Source of the DNA: Isochrysis galbana
Taxonomy: Eukaryota > Haptophyta > Isochrysidales > Isochrysidaceae
NCBI GenBank assembly: GCA_018136815.1
Contig: CM030935.1
Coordinates: 2,120,388 to 2,184,387 of the forward strand
Direction of reading: 5' to 3'
DNA length: 64,000 bases
Position 1 is the first letter of the stretch; every line of letters starts with the position of its first letter. Below, in pieces: positions 21,601-33,267 of this stretch. A program made the translations under genes and the position numbers. The notes under the pieces were generated by a model. The model worked only from the letters and a program-made list of their open reading frames with translations. It was not told the DNA's origin and searched no databases.

Positions 21601-22659
21601 GCTGAGAGGAGTCGTCGTGGCGTCGCGACAGATCGCCTAGTCGGCGATCAGTGCTCCGCAGCGGCCAATTCAAAGGGATCGTCGTCATTCTCCTTACATT
21701 GCTGCAATACTGTACAGCAAGATTCGGGAACGATGCTATTTTAGAAAAAAACTTGACCCGCGGAAACTCGATGGCCATGACGCGAGGAGGTAAACGTAAA
21801 GACTCCTACCAGGGGGTCGCGCTGTGCGTCGTGCGCGCGTGCCTGCCGGGCTCCCGGGCACGGTAACTTCTCGCCTATCTCTCGCTACTAAAAAATTCTT
21901 GAAGGTGTCCGCTAAGCTACTTCAGGCTCACGCCCTCCCGTGATCACGCTGACATCGCCTTTACCCCTACCGCTACTCCTCCTTCCCGCTCTAGGGGTGG
22001 GGAGGGGAAGAAAAAGAAAACCCCTTCCATCCTTCCTGGAAGCGAGTACTTTTTTCGTGAGGGGGGGCGAAGAATTCTTCTGCCGCTTCTTGTCTGCGGA
22101 GCGGAGGGATGGCGTCCGCCTCGCTCGAGGTGGTCGATCTCCACCACGCTCCTGTGGGCGTGTGGTGGGGTGTTGCAGGCTCGCTCGCGACTGGCGCGAC
22201 CGGCTTGGCCCAGGAGACGCCTCCGCGCTGTCAGATGGAGGATGTCAGTGTCGCGCGCGCGGTGAGATCATTAAGAAGTTTTTTTTTTCATCATGAAGAA
22301 TCCCTCCTTGCCTTCTCTTGGAGTTTTGGGTGCAATTTTGAAAAGTCGATTTTTCCCGTCCCCACCCCTACCCGCTCCCGCTCCCCCCCCCCCCCCTCGT
22401 CCCTCGTTCCTTTTTCTTCGGTTTTGGTTTTGGGTTTTGGCTTTGGGGGGTCGACCCGTGTACCGTGTACACTACTTCGGGCCTCGCGTTGGGGGGAGGG
22501 GTGGGGCGGGCCTCTTGTGTTATTGGTTTTTGGTGGTCTCGGGCGGTGTTCTCCCTCGTTCGGGGGCCCGGTCTTTCGGCGCTCCCCCTATGGATTGCTC
22601 GGTTAGGGGCGCTTCGTCTCTCGCGCCCGGTTTCTATCCTTGATCGCTCTGTGGGCGAG

Positions 22660-23110
22660 TGAAGTGTGGCTGTGGCTGTGCATGTGAAGGGAGTGGAGTT
22701 GATGTCTGTAACATGTGAGATACGATTCCTGGGAGGCATGGGGCATGGGCTGCTAGGGGCGAGAGAGGCGCGCGACGGGGGAGCTGAGGACGAGCGAGCG
22801 GCCTCGATCGGCATGCGGTCACGCGAGACGAGGACGGGAACAGGAGGCACACGAAGAGGGACACAGGGGCGCTCGTGCGGTGGCGCAGAGCGTACAAAGG
22901 ACACCGTAAGAGAGATGACACACAGGGGGTGGGGGGGAACGCGCGGGAAAAGAGAGGGATGAAACGGGGCCGGCGACTCAGACATAACAGAAAGGGAGAG
23001 GGGAGGGGGCGATGCTATCGGGAGCGGGCAGAGTGCGGGCGCTAATACAAGGAACAAGGAAGGGGGGGGGAAAGACCGGGGCGTGACGACGGAAGGGGAG
23101 TCGCGCGGGG
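22660..23110 (-). repeat. Retroelement-leader-like repeat, copy 2
   Basis: On the minus strand this is the counterpart of 18460-18970, with the TACGCTCTGCGCCA and CGAGCGCCC landmarks and a Ser/Ala/Pro-rich frame (RSSSAPPSRASLAPSSPCP). It is probably a decayed LTR or gag leader. Confidence 0.4.
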
Positions 23111-23252
23111 GGACCTAAAGGCGGTAAACGGTGCGGAGAGAGATGGTGCGACCCTCCCTACCCGCAACACCCCCCCCGATGCGAGAGTCGATGCCCGGGC
23201 GGCGATCGCAGCGCAGAAGCAAGAGGCGGGGAGGGGCGAGAGAGGGCGAGCG

Positions 23253-23637
23253 TGACGGATTGGAGGTTACGGATGGGACGGAAGGAACCGGAAGGTACGG
23301 AAGGTAGGCGGCGGGAGGCACGGCATTTTGGAACTGGGCGGGTTGGACGGGCTGATCCACCTCAATGGCGGGAGGATGGATGGCGGGCAGTGGCGAGGGC
23401 GAGCGGGACGACGGGGCGGACATAGCACATAGCGGTAGCGAGTGCGAGTGGGCGAGTGGCTGGGTTTGAGTGGTGTTGTAAGATTGCTTGTTACGACGGG
23501 AGCGAGAAGCGAGAGCGAGAACGAGGGAGCGAGGAGCGACTGGGGCGACGAACGAGGGCGACAGAGGCCGACAGGATACCAATCCGACTAGTCCGACAAC
23601 AATCCGAGACACGCACACTCGACTTTCACCCAACATC
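23253..23637 (-). mobile_element. Truncated chromovirus LTR (LTR-B family)
   Basis: The minus strand matches the last ~385 bp of the LTR at 39493-40343: ATGTTGGGTGAAAG, CTCGGATTGTTGTCGGAC and the gag-start segment (MSAPSSRSPSPLPAIH). It ends at the same terminal CCGTCA. Divergence is far greater than between the two LTRs of the young element, so this is an old solo or broken LTR. Confidence 0.8.
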
Positions 23638-23759
23638 TCCGATTGGCGTGACCATCCGGGTGGCTGCTGTGTACCCGCATGGGACAATAGGCTTCTAATA
23701 GGTTCTATCAAGAGGTCAAACGGCCTACCAGACCTGTTATCCGTTAATAGGTAATAGGT

Positions 23760-24800
23760 AACAAAGAGTGTACGAACGAAAATAAATTTGAGCCGCGAGC
23801 CGCGAGCGGTCCTCGAAGAATAAATGGCCAGAAGGAGGTCGAGTCGACGATCTCTTGCGCCTTGTCCTTGGTGATTGATGATTGATAGTAATCTTCAGAT
23901 GCGTTTTGCCCTTGCCCTTGTCCTTGGTGATTGTGATTGATGATTGACGTTGCGCGACCTGACGTTCTCGAACTCGGCGGAGGCTGTCCGGGTCCGGGGA
24001 GGGAGTGGCAGGCACTCGATCTAGTGCGCAGGAGGGCGGGGGCTCGCCTTGGTGTGCAACCCCTACGCTGCCTTCGGTGGCCGCCCGCGACCCCCCCCGC
24101 CCACAACAAGCGTATTTCTACATATACAGCTATAGGTACTTGCACAGCCAATACATGCACATACCACAATCAACATTAGCAAGGCGGCACACGGGAACCG
24201 CACCACAATAGCGCTATTACGTAACACGCGTTGATCAAGTAGAACGGTAAGCACATTGATGCGTGATTATTCCGAATGGAATCGCAAGCGAGAATGTCAC
24301 AGGGCATTTGCCTCACGCCAAAAACAGGAAGGGGAGTGAGCAGACCGGACCGCTGTCTAGTGTGCGATGCCCAGATGCTTTGCGTTGAGATAGCACTTCC
24401 AACTTTCCACGTCCATGCGCCCTGTAGTCAATTTGACCTCTAACGTGAGAAAAAGCGGCAAGAGGCCGAAATCAGCATGGGGAACGAAAAAGACAGCCGT
24501 GCAAAAGAGCCTGCTTCCCGGCCTAGCCGCCGTCTAGCGTGTGGCAGCAATCTGAATAGGACCATTCGGACCATGCTAAGCCAACCCGCCGGTGAACTGA
24601 CCTCGAGGAGCCAACTTTCAGTCGGTGCATCGCATAGACAGACAGGCCGTGAGTCGCCTCGAGTGCGCGCGGGGAAACGATTGGCCAATCTGCAAGGCCC
24701 CCTTTACTCTGCCCTATATCGTCACTCCATTGCGCTAGTTGCTTGAGATCCATCCCCTAATGCAATGACGGCACCGCATTTTTCTCGAGCGTTGTTGCAC
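23760..24800. other. Gene-poor stretch with local repeats
   Basis: CCTTGTCCTTGGTGATTG recurs at about 23861 and 23919, and GCGAGCGGTCCTCGA at 23806 matches part of repeat R2. No gene is supported. Confidence 0.5.
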
Positions 24801-24805
24801 CATAC

Positions 24806-25721
24806 TTATACCGCTTCTGGCACCAACGATTTGAATTTGGCGAGGTCGATAGGCCCGGCTGGGACCTCGACATGTGGAAGCCCAATGGCGTCGAGAGCCT
24901 CGCGGCATTGTGCAGTAGTCATACCAAGCTGTGCGATGTCATACCTGACAGCGACAGATAAGGTGGGCATGAGCCACCTTCGTATTAGTTCCATGGATTA
25001 TCCCAAGGGTTCACATGCTTGGGCAATGCTCTCTTAGAGCGTGCTTTGCGGGTCCAGAACTCGTCAGTGGCATGTGTCTGTGTCCTCTGAGAGCAAGCTA
25101 ACTCACATGCAGTAGAGGGTTTCGATATCCGTGTCCGAGAAGAAGTTTTTTGGAGATGTGGGGTCTTTGACCGCCCGCATCTCCTCTAGAGTCTGCACCA
25201 AGAACTGTTTGGGGTCTGCCGGCTTCTCACTCAGAAGTTTCTGCGCCAGCATCTCAAAGAGCGGCATGATGTGATACTGCTCCAGGTATGCGGCGCCCTG
25301 CTGCGCCGGGTCATTCGCCGATCGCGCGCGCCGAATGTTGGCCTCTGCAGTCGGCCTTGCCCTCTCCTTGTGACCGCGGATGCGCGACTGGATCATGACA
25401 GCCTTCTGCTGCCTTTCATCCTCGAGCTGCTTGGCAACCCGGCGCTGTGCATACCCCTTGGCCGCGGCGCCCAGTAGCTCAGAAGCCTGCGCCTGCCTCC
25501 TCGCCTCGGCAACCTCATTCTGCTGCTTGACCAGTTCCCTCTTCCTCTGCACAGCCGCACGAGCCCCCCTGCGGGCAGTGGTAGAGGCGAGGCGAGTGAT
25601 GCTAGTGCGTCGATGGCAAGCGCAGCGGTCAGACTGCGCGTCTGCCGCCTGGACCACGCGCTCACCTGCCGCGGCTCGCCGCCTGCAGCGCCGAGGCGGC
25701 CTGGTTCTCATCGGCGGCCAT
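24806..25721 (-). CDS. EFCAB10-like axonemal protein: IQ motifs, RIIa domain, degenerate EF-hand
   Basis: Three exons, 25721-25666, 25568-25107 and 24944-24806, join by GT-AG with matching phases and give 218 residues. The first junction rebuilds an IQ-type motif (ALQAASRGRGARAAVQ). A second IQ motif is VMIQSRIRGHKERAR. A charged helix lies between them. An RIIa/DPY-30-like docking helix pair follows (YLEQYHIMPLFEMLAQKLLS, DPKQFLVQTLEEM). The C-terminus (FFSDTDIETLYCMYDIAQLG, QCREALDAIGL, GPIDLAKFKSLV) resembles the EF-hand region of EFCAB10 but lacks a calcium loop. RIIa and IQ proteins of this type bind calmodulin and scaffold cilia or flagella, suggesting an axonemal role. The start is the first ATG in a good context after a purine/pyrimidine tract. 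Confidence 0.75.
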
Positions 25722-26133
25722 GGCGGCCGGAGGGGACTTCAGAGGAAGAGTGCAACGACCAGGCGGACGAGATACCGGGAGGGGGGCGCAGGGACGGGGA
25801 AAAGAGGAGGGTTAGCTGTGAAGACAGGAGGTGCAACCTGCAACCTGCAACCTGAGAACCTGAGTTCCATTTTTTTTCACCCCCATGCGTGCTTTGCAGC
25901 TGTATGCGTACTCCGATACTCCGATGCCATGGTTGGATTGAATGTGCATGTGTGCACGGTTGCAGCCTCGTCTGCGCCGCAGCTGCAGACCGCTCAGCGC
26001 TTAGCTGTGTGCTGTGTACCGGCGATAGCGATAGCGATAACATATAATATGTAACATGGGTTGTATGGGTTGCGTACGCCAACGCGACAACAATCTATCC
26101 ATCTCTGCTCTTAAATGGACATGCAGCAGCATC

Positions 26134-26175
26134 AACTAAGTTTATACTTGGTTGACCCATGGGGGGGCACGAGCC
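26134..26175 (-). repeat. R1 repeat end, interrupted by the chromovirus
   Basis: The minus strand carries the palindrome (26134-26153) and the CCCATGGG block and CCCCCCC seen at 59580-59640 and 63540-63592. At GGCTC/G the conserved repeat is cut by the LTR beginning at 26176, so the retroelement inserted into an R1 copy. Confidence 0.75.
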
Positions 26176-26213
26176 TGTCGCATTCATCCTAGATGATGCG
26201 ATTTCCAGGCTCT

Positions 26214-26218
26214 TGTTT
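26214..26218. repeat. Target-site duplication TGTTT (left)
   Basis: TGTTT at 26214-26218 is repeated at 29625-29629 on either side of the inner element. Joining the flanks restores the uninterrupted LTR sequence. Confidence 0.9.
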
Positions 26219-29200
26219 TGTCGAGTCGAGCGGAGCCGGAGGGCTCTGGGCCACTCCGTCGCGAGCGGCACCGGCGGTTAGCGCGGCGCCTTGGCCCTCC
26301 TCCCCGCCGGGAGTCGGGTGAATGAAATTCTGGATGGGGTCGGGCATCCCCATTTGGGTGTCTGGACTGGGAACGAACGGCGAACGAAGGGCTGTGGGGC
26401 GGCGAGGCGCTCCTAGCGGCCCTAGTGTGTTGGGTTTTAAGAGATTGTTAGACCTACAAAGAACTCTTCCCTCAGGGAGGGAGCCTAGGCTGCTTGAGTG
26501 CAGCGACGCAGCGAACAACGACGGACAACGAGGCTGAGAACAACAGGATACACCGACTCACGAACACACCGGAATCATTCACCCAAACCAAGCAAATTAT
26601 CAAGCAACCGCGACACCAAATCACCGATAACTCAAACACGTCGCGAGAGACGGAGAGAGAGAGCGAGAGAGAGAGAGACTCCGCAGCGACGGCCGGAGCG
26701 TGTCTCCGTTGTAACTTCCCACGTAGCGGAGAGTCCGAAGGGGAGCGTCATGTCACGCGACCACGGCGATCACTTTGGATACGGATCGCAACGAGATGTC
26801 TTCACGACAGAGGAAATCTTGCCGTTGAGCGTGAACCTTCTAGACGCTTCTAACGAACAACCCTGAGTAGCAACCAAGGGGAAGAAACACCAAAGGGGCC
26901 AAGGGCTTGCATGTAACTTGCATCAAGGGGAAAGATTCCCTCACCTAGGAAGCGAACCTACACCGATCTCCAAGGGGAGATGGCAAATTAAACCTCAAAT
27001 CTCGAGCGGCTAGAGCAACCGACTCGCTCGCCAAAAACCTTGACCGAGAAGAAAGAAGCAAGGACCTACAAGCCAAGGGTAGCGGACCTAGGGAATGTGA
27101 GAGGAAATTTCCGAACGCCAACGCCAAACGCCGAACGCGGGAAGGCAACGAAACCCTAACCAGGCCAAGCAGAACCTACGAAGAACAGGCCTGGACAACA
27201 ACGAAAGTGAGCAGGTCCCAAGAAAGAACCGGAACCCAACAAGAAACGACAAGCCTTGTAAGAAGCTAAACAAGCCTTCACAAGGTAACCCGAGAGCCTG
27301 AGACAAGCGCGCGGCGAGTGACAGGCAACCTGGCTCCTTTGGGTCAAGATTACCCGAAAGGAGGAAACCTGGAATCTAGACTTGACAAACAGGCTAGACG
27401 GAACGAAACGAGAACTCGAATTCTAGGTCGCTAGGGACGAACCCTACCAACCTAGATGTACCTGAGCTTCACCGTGTGGCCGCACGGCGAAGGACCTGGA
27501 AACAAGAGCCTGGAAATCGCATCATCTAGGATGAATGCGACACCCCCCGACTAAGATCGAGACGTCTCCCGATGTCGAGCGGTGAACCTGGAAACAGAGA
27601 CCTGGAACCTGGAACCTGAGCTGACCAGAGGTCAGAATCGGAACAAGAAGCAACGGAACATAGCGAGCGAAACGTGGAGACAAGAACACCCTTTGGATCC
27701 AAAGCGAGCACGAAATCGGCGGCTTAACGCGGCGGCCTCTTTCGTACGCACTGCCCCACCCACTTCTCCCTTTTACAGGAGCTTTGCTCGGGTGTTGCGC
27801 CGGGTGTAGAGCGCAGGCAGCACGCGTTCAGCACCTCCATGATTCGCTCTTGAACTCGGAGCCCTAGCCGAGGCGTGGGGCTAGCCTAGAGGGACGGGTC
27901 CCTTACCCAAGACATGGGATCAACGAGAATGGAGCCTGGAGCGAGTGCGCGAAGACGGCGCATCGAGAACGGGAGGAAGAGGAGTATCCCTGGCCGACGA
28001 AGAAGTTGCTTCCGGGGACTCAACATCTTCTGGACAAGTCTCTTCGACGGAGCGATCGTAATCATCAAGCAAATCAGAACAACGACGGAGCAACTCGGAA
28101 CGAGGCTCCCAGGTGGCTTCTCGAATAGAATAGCCACGCCACTTCACGAGGTACTCGATAGAATCGCCATGGCTACGACGATCGAGCAACTTTTCAACGA
28201 TGTACTCGTCGTCAGCCAGCGGCTCTTCATCAACGAAAGTATGATACGGCCGGAGGTTCGAGATATGCACCTCCTCCTTGACTAACCGGTTCTCCAAATC
28301 ACGGAGTCGGTACCTAGTGTCGGACAGAGCCTCTACAACGCGGTAGGGACCCGAGTAGATGAATTGCAACTTGTTGGCATGGCCTGGTAATCGCATGCAG
28401 ACGCGATCCCCAGGTTCGAAACGCGCTGGTCGTTGGGACTTGATGGTAGCGTCACGGACTGACTCAGCCTGAGCGGCTAGGGTAGCCTCGAGAGTGCTGG
28501 ACCATGAGAGGCGGAGGCTCGCATTGAGCCTGGATGCGTACGAGCGAACGTCGGCGGACGCCGCCTCGAGAGCAGTTGGCGAAACAGACTTCGGATCAGA
28601 GGGACAACGAGCCTGAGAACAACAGGATACATAGACTCACGAACATACCGGAATCATTCACCCAAACCAAGCAAATTATCAAGCAACCGCGACCCCAAAT
28701 CACCGATAACTCAAACACGTCGCGAGAGACGGAGAGAGAGAGCGAGAGAGAGAGAGAGAGACTCCGCAGCGACGGCCGGAGCGTGTCTCCGTTGTAACTT
28801 CCCACGTGGCGGAGAGTCCGAAGGGGAGCGTCATGTCGCGCGACCACGGCGATCACTTCGGATATAGATCGCAACGAGATGTCTTCACGACAGAGGAAAT
28901 CTTGCCGTTGAGCGTGAACCTTCTAGACGCTTCTAACGAACAACCCTGAGTAGCAACCAAGGGGAAGAAACACCAAAGGGGCCAAGGCTTGCATGTAACT
29001 TGCATCAAGGGGAAAGATTCCCTCACCTAGGAAACGAACCTACACCGATCTCCAAGGGGAGATGGCAAATTAAACCTCAAATCTCGAGCGGCTAGAGCAA
29101 CCGACTCGCTCGCCAAAAACCTTGACCGAGAAGAAAGAAGCAAGGACCTACAAGCCAAGGGTAGCGGACCTAGGGAATGTGAGAGGAAATTTCCGAACGC

Positions 29201-29624
29201 CAACGCCAAACGCCGAACGCGGGAAGGCAACGAAACCCTAACCAGGCCAAGCAGAACCTACGAAGAACAGGCCTGGACAACAACGAAAGTGAGCAGGTCC
29301 CAAGAAAGAACCGGAACCCAACAAGAAACGACAAGCCTTGCAAGAAGCTAAACAAGCCTTCACAAGGTAACCCGAGAGCCTGAGACAAGCGCGCGGCGAG
29401 TGACAGGCAACCTGGCTCCTTTGGGTCAAGATTACCCGAAAGGAGGAAACCTGGAATCTAGACTTGACAAACAGGCTAGACGGAACGAAACGAGAACTCG
29501 AATTCTAGGTCGCTAGGGACGAACCCTACCAACCTAGATGTACCTGAGCTTCACCGTGTGGCCGCACGGCGAAGGACCTGGAAACAAGAGCCTGGAAATC
29601 GCATCATCTAGGATGAATGCGACA
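26219..29624 (-). mobile_element. Inner chromovirus, minus orientation, internally deleted
   Basis: The minus-strand 3' LTR is 27542-26219 (TGTCGC to CTCGACA, 1324 bp). A polypurine tract GGGGGG (27548-27543) precedes it. The 5' LTR spans 29624 to about 28602 and lacks its last ~300 bp, because a deletion joins LTR position ~1020 to the end of integrase near 28601. gag, protease, RT and most of integrase are therefore gone. The two LTR parts are nearly identical, differing in about a dozen positions plus a GA-repeat length change. Confidence 0.85.
27920..28601 (-). pseudogene. Integrase C-terminus and chromodomain of the inner chromovirus (truncated)
   Basis: The frame enters from the deletion junction at 28601 and ends at 27920. 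It includes LEATLAAQAESVRDA, FEPGDRV, YSGPYRVVEALSDTRYRLRD, EVHISNLRPYHT and a chromodomain (YIVEKLLDRRSHGDSIEYLV, KWRGYSIREATWEP). The intact counterpart is at 43650-44090. Chromodomains steer integration by binding histone marks. The upstream catalytic core is missing, so it cannot act as an integrase. Confidence 0.85.
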
Positions 29625-29629
29625 TGTTT
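29625..29629. repeat. Target-site duplication TGTTT (right)
   Basis: This is the partner of 26214-26218. The outer LTR continues with CCAGGTCCTTCGCC directly after it. Confidence 0.9.
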
Positions 29630-30782
29630 CCAGGTCCTTCGCCGTGCGGCCACACGGTGAAGCTCAGGTACATCTAGGTTGGTAGGGTTCGTCCCTACCT
29701 AGAATTCGGGTTCTCGTTTCGTTCCTTCTAGCCTGTTTGTCAGGTCTAGATCTAGATTCCAGGTTTCCTCCTTTCGGGTAATCTTGACTCAAAGGAGCCA
29801 GGTCGCCTGTCGCTCGCTGCGCGCTTGTCTCAGGCTCTCAGGTTACCTTGTGAAGGCTTGTTTAGCTTCTTGCAAGGCTGGTCGTTTCTTGTTGGGTTCC
29901 GGTTCTTTCTTGGGGCTCGCTAACTTTCGTTGTCGTCCAGGCCTGTTCTTCGTAGGTTCTGCTTGGCCTGGTTAGGGTTTCGTTGCCTTCCGGCGTTTGG
30001 TGTTCGCATTGGCGTTCGGAAATTTCCTCTCACATTCCCTAGGTCCGCTACCCTTGGCTTGTAGGTCCTTGCTTCTTTCTTCTCGGTCAAGGTTTTTGGC
30101 GAGCGAGTCGGTTGCTCTAGCCGCTCGAGATTTGAGGTTTAATTTGCCATCTCCCCTTGGAGATCAGTGTAGGTTCGCTTCCTAGGTGAGGGAATCTTTC
30201 CCCTTGATGCAAGTTACATGCAAGCCCTTGGCCCCTTTGGTGTTTCTTCCCCTTGGTTGCTACTCAGGGTTGTTCGTTAGAAGCGTCTAGAAGGTTCACG
30301 CTCAACGGCAAGATTTCCTCCGTCGTGAAGATATCTCGTTGCGATCTATATCCGAACGAAGTGATCGCCGTGGTCGCGCGACATGACGCTCCCCTTCGGA
30401 CTCTCCGCCACGTGGGAAGTTACAACGGAGACACGCTCCGGCCGTCGCTGCGGAGTCTCTCTCTCTCTCTCGCTCTCTCTCTCCGTCTCTCGCGACGTGT
30501 TTGAGTTATCGGTGATTTGGGGTCTCGGTTGCTTGATAATTTGCTTGGTTTGGGTGAATGATTCCGGTGTGTTCGTGAGTCGGTGTATCCTGTTGTTCTC
30601 AGCTTCTTTGTCCGTCGTTGTTCGCTGCGTCGCTGCACTCTAGCAGCCTAGGCTCCCTCCCTGAGGGAAGAGTTCTTTGTAGGTCTAACAATCTCTTGAA
30701 ACCCAACACTCTAGGGCCACTAGGAGCGCCTCGCCGCCCCACCGCCCTTCGTTCGCCGTTCGTCCCCCGTCCAGACACCCAA

Positions 30783-31886
30783 ATGGGGTTGCCCGACCCA
30801 GTCCAGAATTTCATTCACCCGACTCCCGGTGGGGAGGAGGGCCAAAGCGCCGCGCTAGCCGCCGGTGCCGCTCGCGACGGAGTGGCTCAGAGCCCTCCGG
30901 CTCCGCTCGACTCGACAAGCACGAAATCGAAGCTTCCGTCCTCGGCCGCAGAGGAGGAACCTCTCAAGGAACCTTCTCTGCCCGCTGCAGCTTCTGTTCC
31001 CGTGGGATTCCCGAGTGATCCCACGACCACTGAGGCTGCGCCAATGGCACCCATTACTCCGGCTGCCATCTCCACGACTGGCTTCGATCAGCTCGTGGCG
31101 GATGGCGAGCCTTTGTCCGCTGCATTCGGCACCCACCGGGTGCAATCACAGCGGGCCATGGTGGAGCATGACCCTCTCCCACATGAGGCCAACTTCAGTG
31201 CCGCGGAGCTGGCCAATGAGGTGGAGGAAGGCCCCCTCCCTCTGATTCAGTTTGACCCACCTCCTCACCTTCGAGATGATGAGTCTGAGGTCGGTGAAGG
31301 GGAGGGGATCAGCTTCCGAAGCCCCGCCTACCGGGACTATGCCCCGCCGTCATCAAAAGGGGTCCTTGATCAAGAGATCACCCCGATCGAGACGGCCGCG
31401 GCGCGTCAGGATGCGGAAATGGCAAGGCTTCAGGCGGAGACCAACACCCTAAAAGGGGCTGTGGAGCGCCTACATTCATCCCTTGCCGCGGCAGAGGCGA
31501 GGGAGGGGCTTCTCCGGGATCAAGTTGAAGCAGGGTTCAAAGCCCTGACTCAGCTACTCCAAGCCCACCAAGAGCCCGCTTCAAGTCCGTCCATGGATCG
31601 GACCGAGGCGGCTGCGGATTCTGCTAGGCCGGTTCAGAGGGAACCACCCATGGGCGAACCTCCTGCTCTAGACCCAAAGGGCCACGCCTCTCCGGCTTCT
31701 AGGGTTCCACGGTCGGCGTACCCGACCTCTAAATCGGAATCCCGCCGCCAGGACCAAAGCCCTTACCGGGGCCCGACCCCGATGGTGCCACTTCGCCACC
31801 CTCGTGAACCCTGCCTCGCGGTCGACCCAAAATATGTGATAATAATAAGACCCGTTTATGTAGAAACCGGCGTGCATTTGTTCTGA
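30783..31886 (+). pseudogene. gag N-terminal part of the outer chromovirus
   Basis: The ATG (MGLPDPVQNFIHPTPGG) lies inside the 5' LTR, and the frame crosses the LTR end at 30917. The protein is Pro/Ala/Glu-rich with a predicted coiled coil near residues 200-260 (DAEMARLQAETNTLKGAVER). No capsid major-homology or CCHC knuckle is present before the frame ends at 31886; the last ~17 codons lie beyond the break of the element. It is a truncated gag. Confidence 0.65.
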
Positions 31887-32110
31887 GAGCTCCGCGGGAA
31901 CGCGGGAACGGGGAACGGGAGAACGTTGCCAATGGAGTTTTGTTTTTTTGGTGACGACACACCTTAGACCCACCCAAACTTGTGGCTTACTTGTAGTAGG
32001 GGGGGAGCTATAATTGTAAGACGAGGGCCACGGCCCCCAAACTTGCAGCCCACTTTCAGAGCGGGCCCAAACTTTTGAGGGGCTTAACAACCCACCCAAA
32101 CTTGCAGAAA
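31836..32110. repeat. Spaced CCCAAACTTG motif cluster
   Basis: CCCAAACTTGTGG (31973), CCCAAACTTGCAG (32036), CCCAAACTTTTGAGG (32067) and CCCAAACTTGCAG (32095) recur at uneven spacing. No gene is seen here. Confidence 0.6.
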
Positions 32111-32355
32111 AACTTCTAAAAGAATTGGCCTGCCCCAAAACGCAGATTGCGCACGCATGGCGTCTCCGCGGGGGAACTGGTGCCCATGCACGGCGTGCAC
32201 ACTGGTGCAAGCGAGAAAAAAGTTGTTATGCCAGCACGGCGCCCTAGCCTTTCATTGAATTTTAATGTATACATAACTATGGACATTTGATCGCTCAATT
32301 CGACTCATGCCCCACAATTGATTGACAATTGAAGGAACGACACCTTAGTTGAGGC
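32110..32355 (-). repeat. Dispersed repeat R3, copy 2 (inverted, no tandem array)
   Basis: The minus strand matches 8060-8240: AAGGTGTCGTTCC, GAGTCGAATTGAGCGATCAA, ATGTCCA, then TGCACGCCGTGC and CGCGGAGACGCCATGCGTGC. Only one unit of the GC-rich block is present. Confidence 0.7.
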
Positions 32356-32360
32356 GATGT

Positions 32361-32530
32361 TCAACGGAGGAGCGCCGCGAGGGCGGCCTGGAGGTTGGCG
32401 CTCGCCAGCCACGCGTCGACGGCCCCAGCGTCGAGGAGGTAGAGGTCGTTGTCGAGTTCGAGCGCGGGCGATTCCCGTGAGGGGCGGGTCGGGGTGGTCA
32501 GGGCGGACTCCCCCTTGTGGCTTGTGGCCA
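32361..32530 (-). CDS. Possible terminal exon of an unidentified gene
   Basis: The minus frame reads ALTTPTRPSRESPALELDND, then LYLLDAGAVDAWLASANLQA and a stop, after a plausible acceptor (CCACAAG). Its composition is coding-like, but no upstream exon or family was found. It may be chance. Confidence 0.25.
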
Positions 32531-32545
32531 AGGCAGCCGTGTGCA

Positions 32546-33260
32546 TGCGCTGTGGGGTGCATGGGGTGCTCCGCGAGTGACGTCTCCCGCCCTGCTCTAG
32601 GCACTAGATGAAGGTCGGGCGCCCGATAGCACGGACGGATCTCGGGGGAATCGCGTGTCATGAAACAACAGCCCCGAAATAAACTTATTTATTATCGGCC
32701 CCGCGGCGCGACCGCCGGTTCTATATACTGTTAGATGTTAGAGCCCCAGCGCGTGTGCAGGGGGGGGGTGCAAGGGGGGCGGTCAAACCCACCATTTTCC
32801 TCGGCAATTTTTCGTGAAGGCAGGTCAGTAAGCTCCACAGGTTTTTTTTCTTGGGCTTCGACGAACGGTCAAAAAATGCAGCCCCCCCCCATGCTAGTAG
32901 TTATAAATAACTGTTTGAACGCCCTACAAATATTATGTGTGCGGGAAGTGCTCCGAACCATTGACCCATCCACGAGAGGGTTCTCTCGGCCACGCAGTGT
33001 TCTCATAGACCGGACGGAAGGAGAAACGACACGTTTTGTTACTGCACGTCCGTGTCGACCCTGCTCGATGTGTGAGGAGCCACGTGCAATTGGGTACGAT
33101 TGGGCATCATGCCGTAAATTCTCCGCCCAAGGAGCTACCGCGACAAGTCTGCAGCTTCCACGGCGGAGTTAGATGTAGCTGGGATACTTTGCCGGCACCA
33201 CATGAGTAGTCCCATGCTATTATTGATTGAGACGCTTCGGTTCCACATCACATTCCAGGG
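32546..33260. other. Intergenic stretch, no supported gene
   Basis: The DNA is mixed AT/GC with C-runs at 32880, and no domain signature was found on either strand. Confidence 0.45.
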
Positions 33261-33267
33261 CCGACTT

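Larger units (their letters stand above)
26176..31835 (+). mobile_element. Outer chromovirus (LTR-A family), 5' LTR plus gag, 3' truncated
   Basis: The 5' LTR starts TGTCGCATTC at 26176, is interrupted after 43 bp by another element (26219-29624, target duplication TGTTT), resumes at 29630 and ends CTCGACA at 30917. Uninterrupted it is ~1.33 kb. The gag frame starts inside the LTR at 30783 and continues past 30917. Protease, RT, integrase and a 3' LTR are absent, and similarity to retroelement coding sequence stops near 31835. It is a dead copy. Confidence 0.8.

Noticed and set aside
22368-23057. 229-codon minus-strand ORF
   Set aside because: It covers a repeat related to 18460-18970 and poly-C; only the short leader-like part has any support.
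26494-30640. Repeated ORFs of 60-120 codons present in pairs on both strands
   Set aside because: They are shadow frames of the inner and outer LTR copies; only the gag start and chromodomain frames make sense.
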